A stretch of 64,000 nt of DNA from Odiellus spinosus (taxonomy: Eukaryota > Arthropoda > Arachnida > Opiliones > Phalangiidae): assembly GCA_963920705.1 (NCBI GenBank), contig OY987233.1:2408001-2472000 (forward strand), read 5' to 3'. The notes beneath the pieces are model-generated. The model ran no database searches. It saw nothing but the letters and a program-made list of their open reading frames with translations, and was not told the DNA's origin. Both the position numbers and the translations under genes were made by a program. Shown here one piece after another: positions 12,079 to 25,300 of this stretch. Numbering within the stretch: the first letter of the stretch is position 1; each line of letters starts with the position of its first letter.

Positions 12079-13365
12079 TTAAAAGGGAAACTTGGAGCTA
12101 AAAATGGAACAGCTTTTGAATTTATTTTCGGAATCACCGTGCCCAAAAAACGTATTCTAGAATTTTGAAACAATTTTTAGACACGTTTTTGGTGTTTAAA
12201 TTAATTTCTAAAGTTTGATAAAATTTGAATAAATGTAAATATAAATTCGTACCAATCATATTATTTCAGCCTTCAACAAAACTTTGTCTTAAAATTAAAA
12301 GAATAGGTCGGTGTTTGATGCCTAAAGCTTAGTTTCCACTAGCGCGCGTAAGTGCCTACGCGCGACAAAAAGCGTCAAATACGATATGGCGCTTTACGCC
12401 CCGCGTATTCAAATTTCTAAATTTGACGCTGCGTAATTTTATCGCGAACAGTTTCGCTCGGAAGTAGAACCTTAATAACGTGTCAAAGCGAGACCCGAAA
12501 CAAATATAATTTAATATTATCTTTTAAAGTAAGTGTATGCCTAGTAATTAATTAAAATAAATTTTCCGTTTCACTCGCCATCCATTATAAGATTCCAGTA
12601 GCTTTATATAGAGGGCGATATAATCTGCTCGAAACCAGTCCAGGTATTACCACTAATTTCCCGGCAAAATGTCTGAAAAGTGTGTATTCTAACCATATTC
12701 TCGCAAAAAGATATTTTACTTACAACTCTAAAACGGCTCTAATCGTCGCCCTCGCGTATTTCTTGAACCAAATTTGCGTAGTAACTAGCCCCGTTGACTT
12801 CGCTTTTGAAACGTTCCCCTAATCCAAAAAGATTTTCGGTACTTGTTTAATTTTTTTCGGAGTTTATTCGATACTAAAAATACTAATCTCAAAGTTATTA
12901 CGTTCTAAGTTAGTACCCAGACTTGCCAGAGAAAAAACTTTCACGATAGTCCCTCTGCCCATTTTTGTTTACAATATAGGCTTGGTGAATACTTTCAGGC
13001 TTTTAAAAGTTCCCGCCAAAATGACGCGTAAAAATAATTGTAGTGGAAATCGCTGTACGGGTCGCGTAAAAAGTTAGCTACGGAAAATTTACGCTTTTTG
13101 ACGCGCGTATACTTTTGCGCGCGCTAGTGGAAACTAAGCTTCAGGCTTTGGCCATCACACGCCAGCCTATTCTTTTAATTAATGTTCAGACAAGACATTA
13201 CAAGGCTGAAATAATATGATTGGCCCGATTTTATATTTACTTTAATAGAAATTTTTACCAAACTTTAGAAATTAATTTAAACACCAAAAAATTGTCTAAA
13301 AATGTGTCAAAATTCTGGAATAAGTTTTTTGACACGACGATTCAAAATCTGTTTCCCTTTATAAA
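12079..13365. mobile_element. MITE family B, split by family D
   Basis: The left half starts TTAAAAGGGAAACTTGGAGC and the right half ends TTTCCCTTTAT. The two halves are inverted copies and would make a ~470-bp palindrome. Family B copies share a central TTAAAAGAATAGGCCGGCG stem. The family D element at 12325-13141 sits in that centre. Confidence 0.8.
12325..13141. mobile_element. Transposon family D inserted in family B, 817 bp
   Basis: Perfect 24-bp inverted tips begin AAGCTTAGTTTCCACTAGCG and continue CGCG. The interior is A+T-rich without a transposase frame, so it is non-autonomous. The tip resembles family E ends (AAGC....GTyyCACTAG), which suggests a related mobilising enzyme. The target duplication could not be resolved. 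Confidence 0.8.
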
Positions 13366-13958
13366 GTAAAAATATTTTTTCTGACTGTCTTCCTTTGATG
13401 AAAATTTGAAAGACCTGCGACTGAGAAATATACAACTGCGTGGACGAATTCGTGACGCGTGGTGTTTAAGTTTTGATCTAGGGTCTCCATGGTAACGAGG
13501 CAAAGCAGACGAATTGCTCTTAGTAGTGCTTATAGTTTTTCCAAGAGGTATTCGCAAACCAGAGACAATAGCAAACAGTACACAGTCACTGTTTTCTCAT
13601 TTACTATAGTTTTTTCACAAGAAATTACGTTACGCAGCCCTGAGTTTCGATCTGCCCTGGATATGTTACTAAAAACTTTAATAATCTAAAATAGTAAATT
13701 GTAAGTATTATTTTATTTAACTATTATTTTATAAATATATTCGAATATATCAATGAAATTAATGACCGTAATTTTTTTTATAAATAAATAATCAAACGGG
13801 CTAAGGATTGAAGCTTAACGTAATCGCGTGACTTCGACCTTAGCCTAGTTAATAACTTCACGTAAGAGGTATACAACCCTGTAACTTTGACTGTACTAAA
13901 GAGGTATCTTAACAGAATACATATTTAGCATTTCTAAAGGTTGTAGTCGGTGATTTCT
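13366..13958. other. No gene seen
   Basis: Short open frames on both strands (13342-13557 minus, 13489-13689 plus) overlap each other and show no motif. They are not accepted as genes. Confidence 0.4.
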
Positions 13959-14277
13959 TCAAGGGAGAATGCAAACTAACAACGAGGGATTTTTTATCGA
14001 TTCCTTATCGTTTAAATAGGCCTAATCCAACTTACAACTTACCTGGAAAATAGGCTTAGCTGAATTATGGAGATTCTGAATTTCTTCGCATTGAAGGGTC
14101 AGCGAACAATGAGCATAGATCCGTCGTTAAGGCGAGACTCCATGAGACTTCTAATAACATTTCATTGGTCGCTGAAACATCAATGCGAAGAAATTCAGGA
14201 TTTCGCTATGAATCCAGCTAAGCCTATTTTCCGGCTAAGTTTTAAATTTATTTCTAGATAAATATTTGTTTTTTATT
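13959..14277. mobile_element. MITE family A, right-truncated copy
   Basis: It starts TTCAAGGGAGAATGCAA and has the GCATTGAAGGGTCAGCGA central-stem subtype. It loses the right terminal block after AATATTTGTTTTT and runs directly into a family B remnant. Confidence 0.75.
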
Positions 14278-14287
14278 TTTTTTTAAA

Positions 14288-14370
14288 TACCAAACACCAA
14301 AAACGTGTCTAAAAGTTCCGAAAAAAATTTCCGAAAATAAATTCAAAATCTCCAAGTTTCCCTTCAACAA
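14288..14370. mobile_element. MITE family B, right-end fragment
   Basis: It matches AAACACCAAAAACGTGTCTA through CTCCAAGTTTCCCTT of family B. No left half is nearby. Confidence 0.6.
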
Positions 14371-14714
14371 TGGAGTTTCTGGGTACTACGTGTTTCACAC
14401 TTCATCCGCTTTAACTGAAGTTGATTTCTCCTAAATTATTTAACTTTTATACAATGATTTTGAATTTAAATAATATAATCATTGTTTACAATGACCAGAG
14501 GGAAAATTCCAACAAATTGGGGGCCAGACTTTGTGGTTTATATTTTATGTACACATTATGTTGCATCGATTTCCGATTGAAGAATCATTAAAGAGCAATG
14601 CCGCTTTCTGTTCATCATTATATGAAAACCCAGCCTTAAGAAGTAAACAATCAGGTTAACAAATCAATATTTAAAGGGCTAGAGACTCCAAAACTATAAA
14701 AATTACCAAACTAC

Positions 14715-15036
14715 AAACATAATTAAAACTTACCCGGAAAATAGGCTTAGCTTGATTCATGTATATCCTGAATTTCTTCGCATTGATGAGCAATGAGCAA
14801 AGGCCAGTCGTTAAGACGAGGTAATACCATTCGATTGGTCGCAGACTCTTCAATGCGATGAAATTCAGGTGATCTATATGAATCCAGCTAAGCCTATTTT
14901 TCGGGTAAGTTTTAAATTCATTTCTAGCTGAATATTTGTTTGTATTTTTTTTTTTTTTTACTGGTGGATTAGGCCTATTTAAACGATAAGGAATCGATAA
15001 AAAATATCTTCATTTTAGGTTGCATTCTCCCTTTAA
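14715..15036. mobile_element. MITE family A, left-truncated copy
   Basis: It begins at AAAACTTACCCGGAAAATAG and ends GGTTGCATTCTCCCTTTAA, with the GCATTGAT.. stem subtype. Confidence 0.75.
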
Positions 15037-15619
15037 AGAAAAGTACAGTAATTTTAAATATATTATATTTATATGATTATTCAATGTAACTAATAACTAG
15101 TTAATATTTATTATTTTTAAATAGCTGGTCGATATTAAAACTGATTTAATTTAACTTTTTTAATTTCTTTGCCGAATTAATGTCACAATTGATATTTCAA
15201 AATCAATATTAATCACTTTTCGAAAAACCGAGTTTGAAAAATATAAAAAAAATATCAAAATTAGGTTATAGGTTAATAAGCCCGCTGCTGACATATCCAA
15301 TAAAATTACAAAATCAAAACTTCATACGGGTGTGTAAAAATATAATTATAAAAATATATTTCCGCAATCGTGTTAAATTAATATTTATTTCTAATGCGGG
15401 TATTCGAGGGATTATTTTTTATATATCTTTTATTAACCCTAAAAGGATACTTCAATCTAAATAAAATCTGGATCCCAATCGCGATAAATTATATACGCGT
15501 ATTTCAATATTCGAAATATTAAATTTTTTTAAAAACTATAGCTAAAGCGAGGACTTTTAAACACAATGACAATATAGACACAAAAACAACAACAGTGAAA
15601 ATTTATTTTCATGGGTAAT
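15037..15619. other. No gene seen
   Basis: Very A+T-rich. A 76-codon frame at 15234-15464 (+) is Ile/Lys/Asn-rich as expected from base composition alone. Confidence 0.4.
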
Positions 15620-15865
15620 AAGCTACGGTCACACTAGCATTTCTTAATCGATAAAATCAAACCGATATTCACGCCAGGAAATCGATTTATCGTAGCTTCA
15701 TCTGTCGGTTGTTGAAACCGAATCGGTATGAAACTGGTTCCCGAAGCACTTTCGAGAAATCGAATCAAATCGATTCGAGAAAGGACGGTTTCTCGTTCAC
15801 ACGACTCTAGCGAAACGTTTTGAAACGGTTTAAATCGATTCCAAGGCCTAGTTTAAACGCGGCTA
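15620..15865. mobile_element. MITE family E
   Basis: It runs from AAGCTACGGTCACACTAGCA to CTAGTTTAAACGCGGCT, with the GATAAATCGATTT / AAACGGTTT internal blocks typical of the family. Confidence 0.75.
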
Positions 15866-16013
15866 AAGCGTAAAACTTATATATGGGAGAGCGAAATTCG
15901 GCTAAGCTGGAAAGACATCGAAGCAAATAATAGTTGTTTAAACATTTCTACTACCCGCGTCCAGTAGAAAATACATTATGTGGAAATAAATACATATATG
16001 TTTCAACATTCGG

Positions 16014-16178
16014 ACAACCGTGTCTAACCATTCATTCATTCATTCATTCATTCATTCATTCTAAGACAAAGCTCGCATTCTGGGGCACACGACATAATGT
16101 ATTTCCTATGGGACGCCTGTAGAAGTGTTTCACCACTCGTACAACCGTGTCTAAGACAAAGCTCGCATTCAGGGGCAA
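16014..16178. repeat. Direct repeat pair with (ATTC)n microsatellite
   Basis: ACAACCGTGTCTAAGACAAA and the following GCTCGCATTC occur at 16140-16172. An earlier copy starts at 16014, with an ATTC array (about 16024-16062) inserted inside it. Confidence 0.75.
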
Positions 16179-16244
16179 TTAAATATTATTACGAAGAAAT
16201 AGTGAGCTTTACAGCTACACTATTTAATAAAAATCGACGATTTG

Positions 16245-17059
16245 AGATTTTTGAACCAATTATTAGACATGTTCTTGGTGTTTAAATTAATTTCCAAAGT
16301 TTAGTAAAATATCTATAGAATATATATAAATTCGAGCCAATCATATTACTTCAGCCTTCAAGAGAACTTGACTTAAAATTAAGAGAAAATGCCGGCGTTT
16401 GAGGGTCAAGGTCTTGGGAGTCAAACGCCGGCCTATTCTTTTAATGTTAAGACATTACAATCGCTGTTGAAGGCTGAAATAATATGATTGGCCTGATTTT
16501 ATATTTACTTTTATTGAAGTTTTACCCAACTTTATAAAATAATTTAAACACCAAAAACGTGTCAAAAATTTCCTTAAAAATTCTCGAATACATTTTTGGC
16601 ATGGTAATTCCAAAAATAAATTCAAAAGCTCCAAGGGAGGATGCAACCTAAGAACAAGTGATTTTTTATCGATTCCTTATTGTTTAAATAGTCCTAATCC
16701 ACTATTTAAAAAATTTACAAACAAATATTAAACTAGAAATAAATTTAAAACTTACCCTGAAAATAGGCTTAGTGGGATTCATGGAGCTCCTGATTTCCTC
16801 GCGTGTAAGGTCTAGCGACCAATCGCACGCGACGTAGGTCTCGTGGAGATCTCGCGTGAACGACGGGCCTTTGCTCATTGGTCGCTAGACCTTACACGGA
16901 CGCAATTCAGGATCTCCATGAATCCCGCTAAGCCTATTTTCAGGGTAAGTTTTAAATTTATTTCTAGTATTGTAAACTTTTTATCGGTGGATTAGGCCTA
17001 TTTAAGCGATAAGGAATCGATAAAAAATCACTTGTAATTAGGTTGCATTCTCCCTTTAT
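16245..17059. mobile_element. MITE family B carrying a nested family A copy
   Basis: Family B sequence from the TTGAACCAATTATTAGACA region to ATTCAAAAGCTCCAAG (16632) is interrupted at its right tip by a full-length family A element. The CCGGCG central stem is present at ~16392-16430. Confidence 0.7.
16633..17059. mobile_element. MITE family A, full-length, nested in family B
   Basis: It runs from AAGGGAGGATGCAACCTAAG to GGTTGCATTCTCCCTTTA, with the GTGTAAGGTCTAGCGACC stem subtype. It lies at the family B right terminus, so it is younger than that B copy. Confidence 0.8.
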
Positions 17060-17510
17060 GTCGAAAGTGGTCATTTCTAGGGTGTAGAATGTATTACAGA
17101 CACCCTGTATACATATCTCGGACTGGTCATTTCTTAAAACGGTAGGGACGCCAGAATAAAGTGGAGGGTCCGTCCAAGCAATAATAATAACCATGGTTCA
17201 TCGATTTTTAAGCGCTGTTTGGTTTCGTGTTGGGCGAAAGAGTCAACTGACCTCATTTTCCGCCACTATACTAAACTTCTACCGCGAAAATGATTAACAT
17301 TCTAGACAAGGTACTCAATTCTGAAACTTTCCACGAAAACCCCAAATAGTCCGTCTTAAAAAAAAAGGCAACCCTAACCAAAGGCTTGAAGCTATTTTCC
17401 TCCTGACTGACCACAAACACGCTTAATAATGACGTAAACAACCTGACTCGATTCGGGTCTTGCCAAATTTATCTCGCGCCTAGATTGTCAATTTAATCAC
17501 AAGAAATTAT
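17060..17510. other. No gene seen
   Basis: It includes GTAGAATG..ACACCCTGTATAC near 17080-17112, resembling the CAGGGTGT ends of a common arthropod repeat, but no partner end was found. Confidence 0.4.
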
Positions 17511-17809
17511 AGGCCGCGTTTATACTATAGCTTTGAAATCGATTTGAACCGTTTCAAAACGTTTCGCTAGAGTCGCATGAACGGGAAACCGTCTTTTCTC
17601 GAATCGATTAGATTCGATTTCTCGAAACTGCTTCGGGAACCAGTTTCGTACCGATTCGGTTTCAACAACCGATAGATGAAGGTACGATAAATCGATTTAT
17701 AAAGATAACGCGTGAACGCGTGACGTTTAACACGATTCCTGGCGATTTGAATATCGGTTTGATTTTACCGTTTCAAATCGAATAAGAAATGCTAGTGTGA
17801 TCGTAGCTT
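17511..17809. mobile_element. MITE family E
   Basis: It runs from AGGCCGCGTTTATACTATAG to GCTAGTGTGATCGTAGCTTT. Orientation is opposite to the copy at 15620. Confidence 0.75.
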
Positions 17810-18185
17810 TTGACAAGGTCCGAATGAATTCAGGTTGTGTGACTACTTCAACCTTTTTTCCTAGAAACAATTCTTTACGTCTGGTGGAATGTAACACAAG
17901 AAACAATTTGATACATTATGTTAAACCTCATAAAGAAAAAAGTACCATATTGAACTCGATTATGGAAATCTTTAGAAAATGATATAGGAAGGTTTTATGT
18001 TATGGGAGATCATGGAGATGTTAAAATCGAATACAAATAAGCAAGCTATTTTACGATATTATGGTAGTTGTTTTATAAACTAGACAAAACTGTTCTTCTA
18101 TCGATTACCAAATAGAGGCATAATTTACTAGGAAAATAATTATACACACAAAGATTTAAAGTGATATTATGTAGGAAAACCACTT
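17810..18185. other. No gene seen
   Basis: A 61-codon frame at 17797-17982 starts inside the MITE and has no recognisable motif. Confidence 0.4.
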
Positions 18186-18502
18186 AAATGAAGAATGCAA
18201 TCGAACAAATGATTTTTTTATATATTCCTTATCGTTTAAATAGGCCTATCCACCAGTATTATACTTTACAAGTCAATATTAAACTAGACTAGAAATAATT
18301 TTAAAACTTACCCGGAAAATAGGCTTAGCTGGATTCATCGAGATTCTGAATTTTTTCGCATATAAGGGTCAGCGACAAATGAGCAAAAGCCCCCTTGTTA
18401 AGGCGAGATCTCCGTGAAACTTTCAATAACATTCGATTGGTCGCTGACCCTTCAATGCGAAGAAATTCAGGATCTCTATGAATCCAGCTAAGCCTATTTT
18501 CA
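18186..18502. mobile_element. MITE family A, right-truncated copy
   Basis: It starts with a diverged left end and has the GGTCAGCGACAAATGAGC stem subtype. It stops after AGCTAAGCCTATTTTC. Confidence 0.7.
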
Positions 18503-18816
18503 CACACCCAAAGAATTTTCTAAGCTCTCTTACGGTAGAATATCTAGGCTAATGGACTAACTCCACCAAATGTAGGGCTATTATAATTACTCGGATGTAC
18601 TCTTATTTGAAATATATATTTTACAGTAATGACTAGATTACAAGTTTTGGGTTGGACTTGGGCGAGGCCCACTTTTTGTCCCAGACAAAACAAGCACAGA
18701 CTCCTAATTTCTTTTATACCATAATTTTAACCAATAAATGATATAACAATAATACTTCAAGGGGAATATAAAGCTTGCGTTTGTTGCAAATGGCCAAATT
18801 GTTCCTATTTTATTCT
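18503..18816. other. No gene seen
   Basis: Nothing recognised. It is the spacer between two family A copies. Confidence 0.4.
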
Positions 18817-19111
18817 TAAAGGGAGAATGGAACGTAGTAACAAGTGATTTTTAATCGATTCGTTAGCATTTAAATAGTCCTAATCCATGAGTAGAAAAAT
18901 TTACAAACAAATATTAAACTAGAAATAAATTTAAAACTTACCCGTAAAATAGGCTTAGCTGGATTCACGGAGATCTTGAATTTCTTCGAATTGATAAGTT
19001 ATTAAAAGTCTCAGAGATCTCGCCTTAACGAGGGGTTTTGCTCAGTGGTCGCTGACCAATCAATGCGAAGAAATTTCGGATCTCCATGATACCAGCTAAG
19101 CCTATTTTCAA
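18817..19111. mobile_element. MITE family A, right-truncated copy
   Basis: It starts TTAAAGGGAGAATGGAACGT and ends after GCTAAGCCTATTTTCA. It is truncated at almost the same point as the copy at 18186. Confidence 0.75.
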
Positions 19112-19353
19112 GTCAAAACAAAGTTGAAGAACAAGCTAACAGATTTTCAGTGACAGAAAAGCGGATATCTAAAATGAATTTGATATAAGCTTCACTTGGA
19201 AAAGCAAAACGTGGCTAAAGAGACCAAATAAAATTTTTATGGCATTTAAGGTACCACGTGGAAGGCCTGCATTAGTCAGTTAACAATTAGTTAATTAACT
19301 GTCAATCTCGCCATAGTTACTTACAGTTACGTATTTTTTTTATATTTTTTTAG
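19112..19353 (+). other. Upstream flank of the ankyrin gene, probable 5' intron
   Basis: A pyrimidine-rich acceptor (TATATTTTTTTAG) ends at 19353, just before the first coding exon. A non-coding 5' exon is therefore probably further upstream, but none could be identified. Confidence 0.4.
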
Positions 19354-19370
19354 AAATAAAAATCGAATAA

Positions 19371-22300
19371 ATGCAACTAAATGGTTCTCAAGTAATGATG
19401 CCAGGTGATGACCCGAATTCGCGTCCTTCATCTCCGGGAGTTAACCAACTTATGGTAGCCTGTCAACAAGGAAATGACACCGAAGTCAGGAGGATACTAG
19501 CCAAAAAAGTATGTTACTAAAATTCAAATAACCCTAGGACGATTATCACACTATTACATCGAAACGGAAATTGTATTAAACAGAAATTTGGAGCTATAAA
19601 TGGAACAGCTTTTGAATTTACTTCGGAAGCACCATGTCAAAAAATGTATTCGAGAATTTTTTCGGAATTTTTTTGATACGATTTTGAAAAAAAATTAAAA
19701 ATAAAATCGGGCCAATCATATTATTTCAGCCTCAAACAGCGCTTGTAATGTCTCAACATTAAAAGAATAGGCCGGCGTTTGATGGTCAAGGTCTTAGACA
19801 TAAAACGCCGGCCTATTCTTTTAATGTTAAAGGCTCAAATAATATGATTGGTCCGATTTTATATATACTTTTCTTCAAATTAATTTAAACCCCAAAAACG
19901 TGTCTAAGAAGTCCGAAACAATTCTGGAATACGTTTTATGACAGCATGATTCCGAAAATAAGCTGTTCCATTTTTAGCTCCAAGTTTCCCTTTAATTTAT
20001 ATATGAATACGGTTGCTATTTCTAGTCCGAACTAGTAAATCAAAATGACAGAACCGGAAAATGCGCTCTTCACTACTGCGCCGAAAATAAAAGCACCGCG
20101 TGTGCCGCAGCTCTATTGGAATTGAACGGCGAACTCGCGAGATGCCAAGATGAAGAAGGATATTCCACTTTACACCTGGCTGTCATTAGTGGCAACAAAA
20201 AAATGGTCAAGTTTTTGTTGCTTAAAGGGGCAGACCCTAACTGTCAAGACAATGAACACCATTCTTGCGTTCATTGGGCCACAGGTAAAATTAAATAATT
20301 CAAACTAAATAAACCTACTTTAAGGGAGTACAATGCTCGTATTACTATGGGGTGTTGCGCCTTTCTTTTTGAAAACGGGCTTAACTATTTTTTCCTTTTA
20401 AGTTTGTGGCGAAATTGACTGTTTGGAAATGCTTCTAAATGGAGGAGCTGATCCTTCGACACCAGATATTCACGGCGCATTCCCAATCCACTACGCCGCT
20501 CAAATGTGCGGTCCAAATAGTGAAATGGGAAACGACGTGCGTGTGGGTCTCTTCGTGTTGCGAAAACTTTTAGAAAGCGGCGTCGATGTTAACTGTCGCG
20601 ATCAAGACGGAAGACAACCCTTATTGTGGGCTGCTAGTACAGGTACTATTTTAAATTACTATATATATATAAATATAGTTCATAAATTGTACTCGGAAAG
20701 TAATTAACGGCCAATAGAGCTATGGTCACACTAGCATTTCTTAATCGATTTGAATCGGTTAAATCAAACCAATATTAAAATCGCCAGGAATCGTTTTAAG
20801 AGTCACGTGTTCACGCGTTATCTTTATAAATCGATTTATGGTAGCTTCATCTATCGGTTGTTGAAACCGAATCGGTACGAAACTGGTTTCCGAAGCAGTT
20901 TCGAGAAATCGAATCTAATCGATTCGTGAAAAGACTGTTTCCCGTTCACACGACTCTTGCGAAACGTTTTGAAACTGTTTAAATCGATTCCAAGGTCTAG
21001 TTTGATCCCAGCTAAGCAAACTGTAAAGTGCACGTCATAGTTTACCATTGAGTACGAATCAGCGCCTAACCAAAAAGTTAATTAGCATTATTGATTTGGA
21101 CTCTTCCTAGAGATTTTCAGTCAGGGGGAGGGATAAAATTTTGATATTGACACTTCGTGTTTCAATATTAATGGCGAATTCAGCCGCTAGAGTGTCTCGG
21201 AAGTCGTTTTATTAATATTAGGCGGAAATACGCGCCTGCGCAAAGAGAACTAAGACACTCTCCTAAAGTATATAGCTCCTAAGTAAAACCAAATCTGCAA
21301 CATTTTTATCGAATAATTGAAAGCTAAAGCCTTACACCTACTGGTCGTTAATTATTTTCCTGAACAGCACATTTTACAACATTGCGAAAAGGCATTGAAA
21401 TTCATATTAAGATAATCTTCGTACATTCGGTTAAATCATAAATCTGATAACTATATTATCACGGATAAGTTTTTAATATTGGTAAGAGTATAACTAATTG
21501 TTTCGCGTAAATAAAACCGGGTTTTTATTTTAAACTTTCAATTACGTGCTCACGAAAGAAATTATTCTTACCAAGAGTTAAATCTAGCGAGAGAAAAAAT
21601 AAATTATACTTTAAGCAGATACAAGCACTTTAGGGTAAAAATGTAGGCTTATATTATTGGCGATTCATTCGTATGTATATTTAACATCTACTTGAAGAAA
21701 CGAGAGCTAGTAAAACGTACTGTACTTCAGGCAGCGGTGACGCTATCCTGGCCCTGGTCAACGCCGGAGCCAGTGTCTGTTCCGTCGACAAGGATGGCTT
21801 AACAGGTAAAGATATAAGGTTTGCGTCCGCTTGCGTAATTTCCCTCTTGCGCATTTTCATTTGCACAGTTCCGAATTTGCGCGGTTGCCATTAGCTCAGT
21901 TTTTCATTTTGCTCTTATAACTTAAAAATAACAAGAGGGACGGACTAGTTCAAGTGATTAACTAACCTAACCTAATCTAACGTAACCTAACCTGCAAATG
22001 AACACTGCGCAAAAGAAAATAAGCGCAAAATGAAAACTGCGGAAATGGAAACCTGCGGAAATGAAAAACTGCGCAAAAGGAAATGCGCTTGTGGGAATTG
22101 CGCAAAAGGGAACTGCGCAATTGGAACCTTACCAGATAATAATATCTCAAACGGAAAGAAAGATTTAACTAGGCTCACAGGACCACAAAAGCTAAATCAT
22201 TAATCTAGCATTTTTCCGCACAAAATGAGAGCCAATAGTCAGGCAAATCGAATGTTTTACTTAGTTCCCAGACAGAGTTCAAGAGATACTGAAGATCTAT

Positions 22301-25300
22301 TATTAGAAATATTATTAATGTTTAAAGTTAATTAGCAAAGTTGCTATTGCAACCGCAGTTAATCCTATAGTTTAATATTAATTAAAACCATAATACAAAC
22401 TAGGGGTAGGTAGAATTAAATAAACAACGCGCAGGTTTTAGGTTTAACTTGACGAACATTAAACTCTGAACTTGGGATAATTATTATTTGAAAGTAGACT
22501 AAATATTAGTTAGTCTATCGTGTAGAATGTATATTTTTCGCTTAGCTATTCAGTAAAGAGTTGCTTTATCGCGCTAATCTCCTAAAAAGCTTCCGCTTGT
22601 GGTCCAGTGCTGGTAGTAATAATTTTCCTGTTTCTAGTGTCTGTTTTCATTTTTCATTTGAAATTCGTATAAAAACAAGGTTTCTGTATGTAAGAACGAA
22701 CAATTGAGGCTAATTTAATGGTACCCTGCGAACGAACGCAGGCTAAGGCCCAATATTTTGTCTCTAAAGCAATCCGTTTATTTATTGACCAATTTTCCTG
22801 TTACTTCTTACAAACAGGATCCTTGATAAAAGGAATTAACTAGATTCCAATTTCAATATGGTGATTTTTTTAAAAACATTGCAGCGTTGCATTGCGCATC
22901 AAGTCGTGGGCACGTGGAATGTTTAGACACCTTAATTACTTTATGCGGAGCCGAAGTGGACTTCATGGACAACAATGGCTGTACAGCGCTTTTCTACTCT
23001 GTTACTTTAGGTCACGCGGATTGTACCAATCTTCTACTTAAGTACGGCGCTAACCCGAACAGACAAGATAGAAAAGGAAGGACGTAAGACTAAAATAAGT
23101 TTTTTTACACCCGAAAGAATTGTTTTATACGCGTTTAATGAGATTTAAATTAGTCCCTGGAAATATTAGGCTAATACCAGATATTTAATAGACCCGCTCA
23201 CTGTGGAGCTGCCAAGGGACAATTAGAAACCATTAAAATCCTATCGCAATATGGTGCCAATATTTGGATGAGAAACATTCGGGGGGATCTACCATTGCAC
23301 GAAGCTGTCCAATCAGGAAGAAGAGGTGAGTAAATCAGCTACATTTCAAAAAATAATTTTCAGAAATCAGGCCCTATCTGCCCCTTTAAAATCCTCTTCC
23401 CTTCCGCACACAGCTTAGCTTTGACTGTACAATTTGTTATGATCAACATCGTCTGCTAAGTAATAAAAGGCGACTTTAAAGGGGATTTAAAAATCGCAGA
23501 TAGTCCCTTTAAAGGGAGGATGCAACCTAACAACAAATGATTTTTTATCGATTCCTTATTGTTTAAATAGGCCTAATCCACTATTTAAAAAATTTACAAA
23601 CAAATATTAAACTAGAAATAAATTTTAAACTAACCCGAAAAATAGGCTTAGCGGGATTCATGGAGATCCTGACTTCCACGCGTATATCGAACGCGATTGT
23701 AAGTCTCGCGCTAACGACGGACCTTGGCTCATTGGTTGCTAGACCTTACACGGAGGCAATGCAGGATCTCCATGAATCCCATGGTGGTAAGTTTTAAATT
23801 TATTTCTAGTTTAATATTTGTTTTGTAAACTTTTTACTGGTGGATTAGGCATATTTAAACGGTAAGGAATCGATAAATAATCACTTGTTATTAGGTTGCA
23901 TTCTCCCTTTAAGGGGCAAGTAAAAGGTTGCGTTTCGTGAAAAGAAAACTCATAATTTGTTTTACACGCGTATCGTAGACTTGGTTCGATGGCTGCTCGA
24001 ACAACTTCCAGTTGCCGTAAACGCGGGAAATAGTAACGGACGAACGGCATTGCATATTGCAGCGGTCAACAACAACATAGAAATGTGCAAAATCTTAATG
24101 GATTTATCGGCTAACGTAAATCCTTTGATGAGAAATAGCAAGGTAAGGAATAAAACATAACGAACGCAAGATAAGTCTAAAGTAACTCGTTTTTCAAAAT
24201 AAATAGCCAATTTTGTTATTAAAATCATATATCCCGAGAAAATGACGAGAGAAGAAATATATTTTAGAGTCGGGAGAAATCAAAGTAAAACAATAAAAAA
24301 TCTTTGACTAGCTGGGACTGTGAATTATTGCAGATAATTCGGATTATAAAAACATATTCTTGTTTAGTGGATATTGCGATTAAAATTAAAATTTCTGATC
24401 CTTAAAAGAGTTTGCGTTATAATTTATAGAGTCAGTTAATGTCCCCATTGGATGCTGCTCTTCAACGGGGAAATCAAGGATGCGCTAAATACCTACAACT
24501 TCATGGAGCTCTTCCAGCAACGAAATTATTGGAAAAACACGGAGTTAACAGGTAACTTTAGGACTATTAACAAGTCGACATTTATCTCAATAGAGAGAAA
24601 GAAATTATAAAAACAGGAATTTCTTGTTTTTCTCTCCATATAGAGATTAGGGACGAAAATAATTTCTTTTTGGACAATTGTCCAGTAACCCCTTTCACAA
24701 ATTCAAAGTTATTGGACATTTTAAAAATTATCAGACATTTCCAGAATTCTCTGTACCAAATACTTTTTCTTACTGGACAAATGTCCAATGACACCCTCTC
24801 AAAAATAAAAAGTTACTCAACATTTGTAAAACTTTATCGGACAATGTCCATGAAGTGTCCCGCGCTTATTTCCATCCCAGATTATAGATTAATATCAAAG
24901 CGGACATAAATTAAAATTTATTTTTATTTCACAGAGCTTTCTTGGCTAGCATTGAAACTCGCAATAGAATTCCAATTCCAGAAATGAAAATCAGATCACC
25001 TTACGACAATACTGAAATGAATATGCAGAATAGTTATCCTCAAAACACTCGAATTGAGAGTTCAGCCCAAACAGATATCCACAGATTTTCGGGAACTGAT
25101 CGGGAAAGCCAAGCTAATCATACCGATTTTGATCAAACGAAAATTGTATCCGTTGATGTCCATCAGAATTGCAACGACAGTGACGAGAAAAACCAACCTA
25201 CGAATCTTTCCCGCAATTCTGGAACCACTGATAGAGCGGAATGGTCGAGAGATCAAAGTACTAGTCCTAATTTGGAGACGTTTACTGACAACGAAAAAGA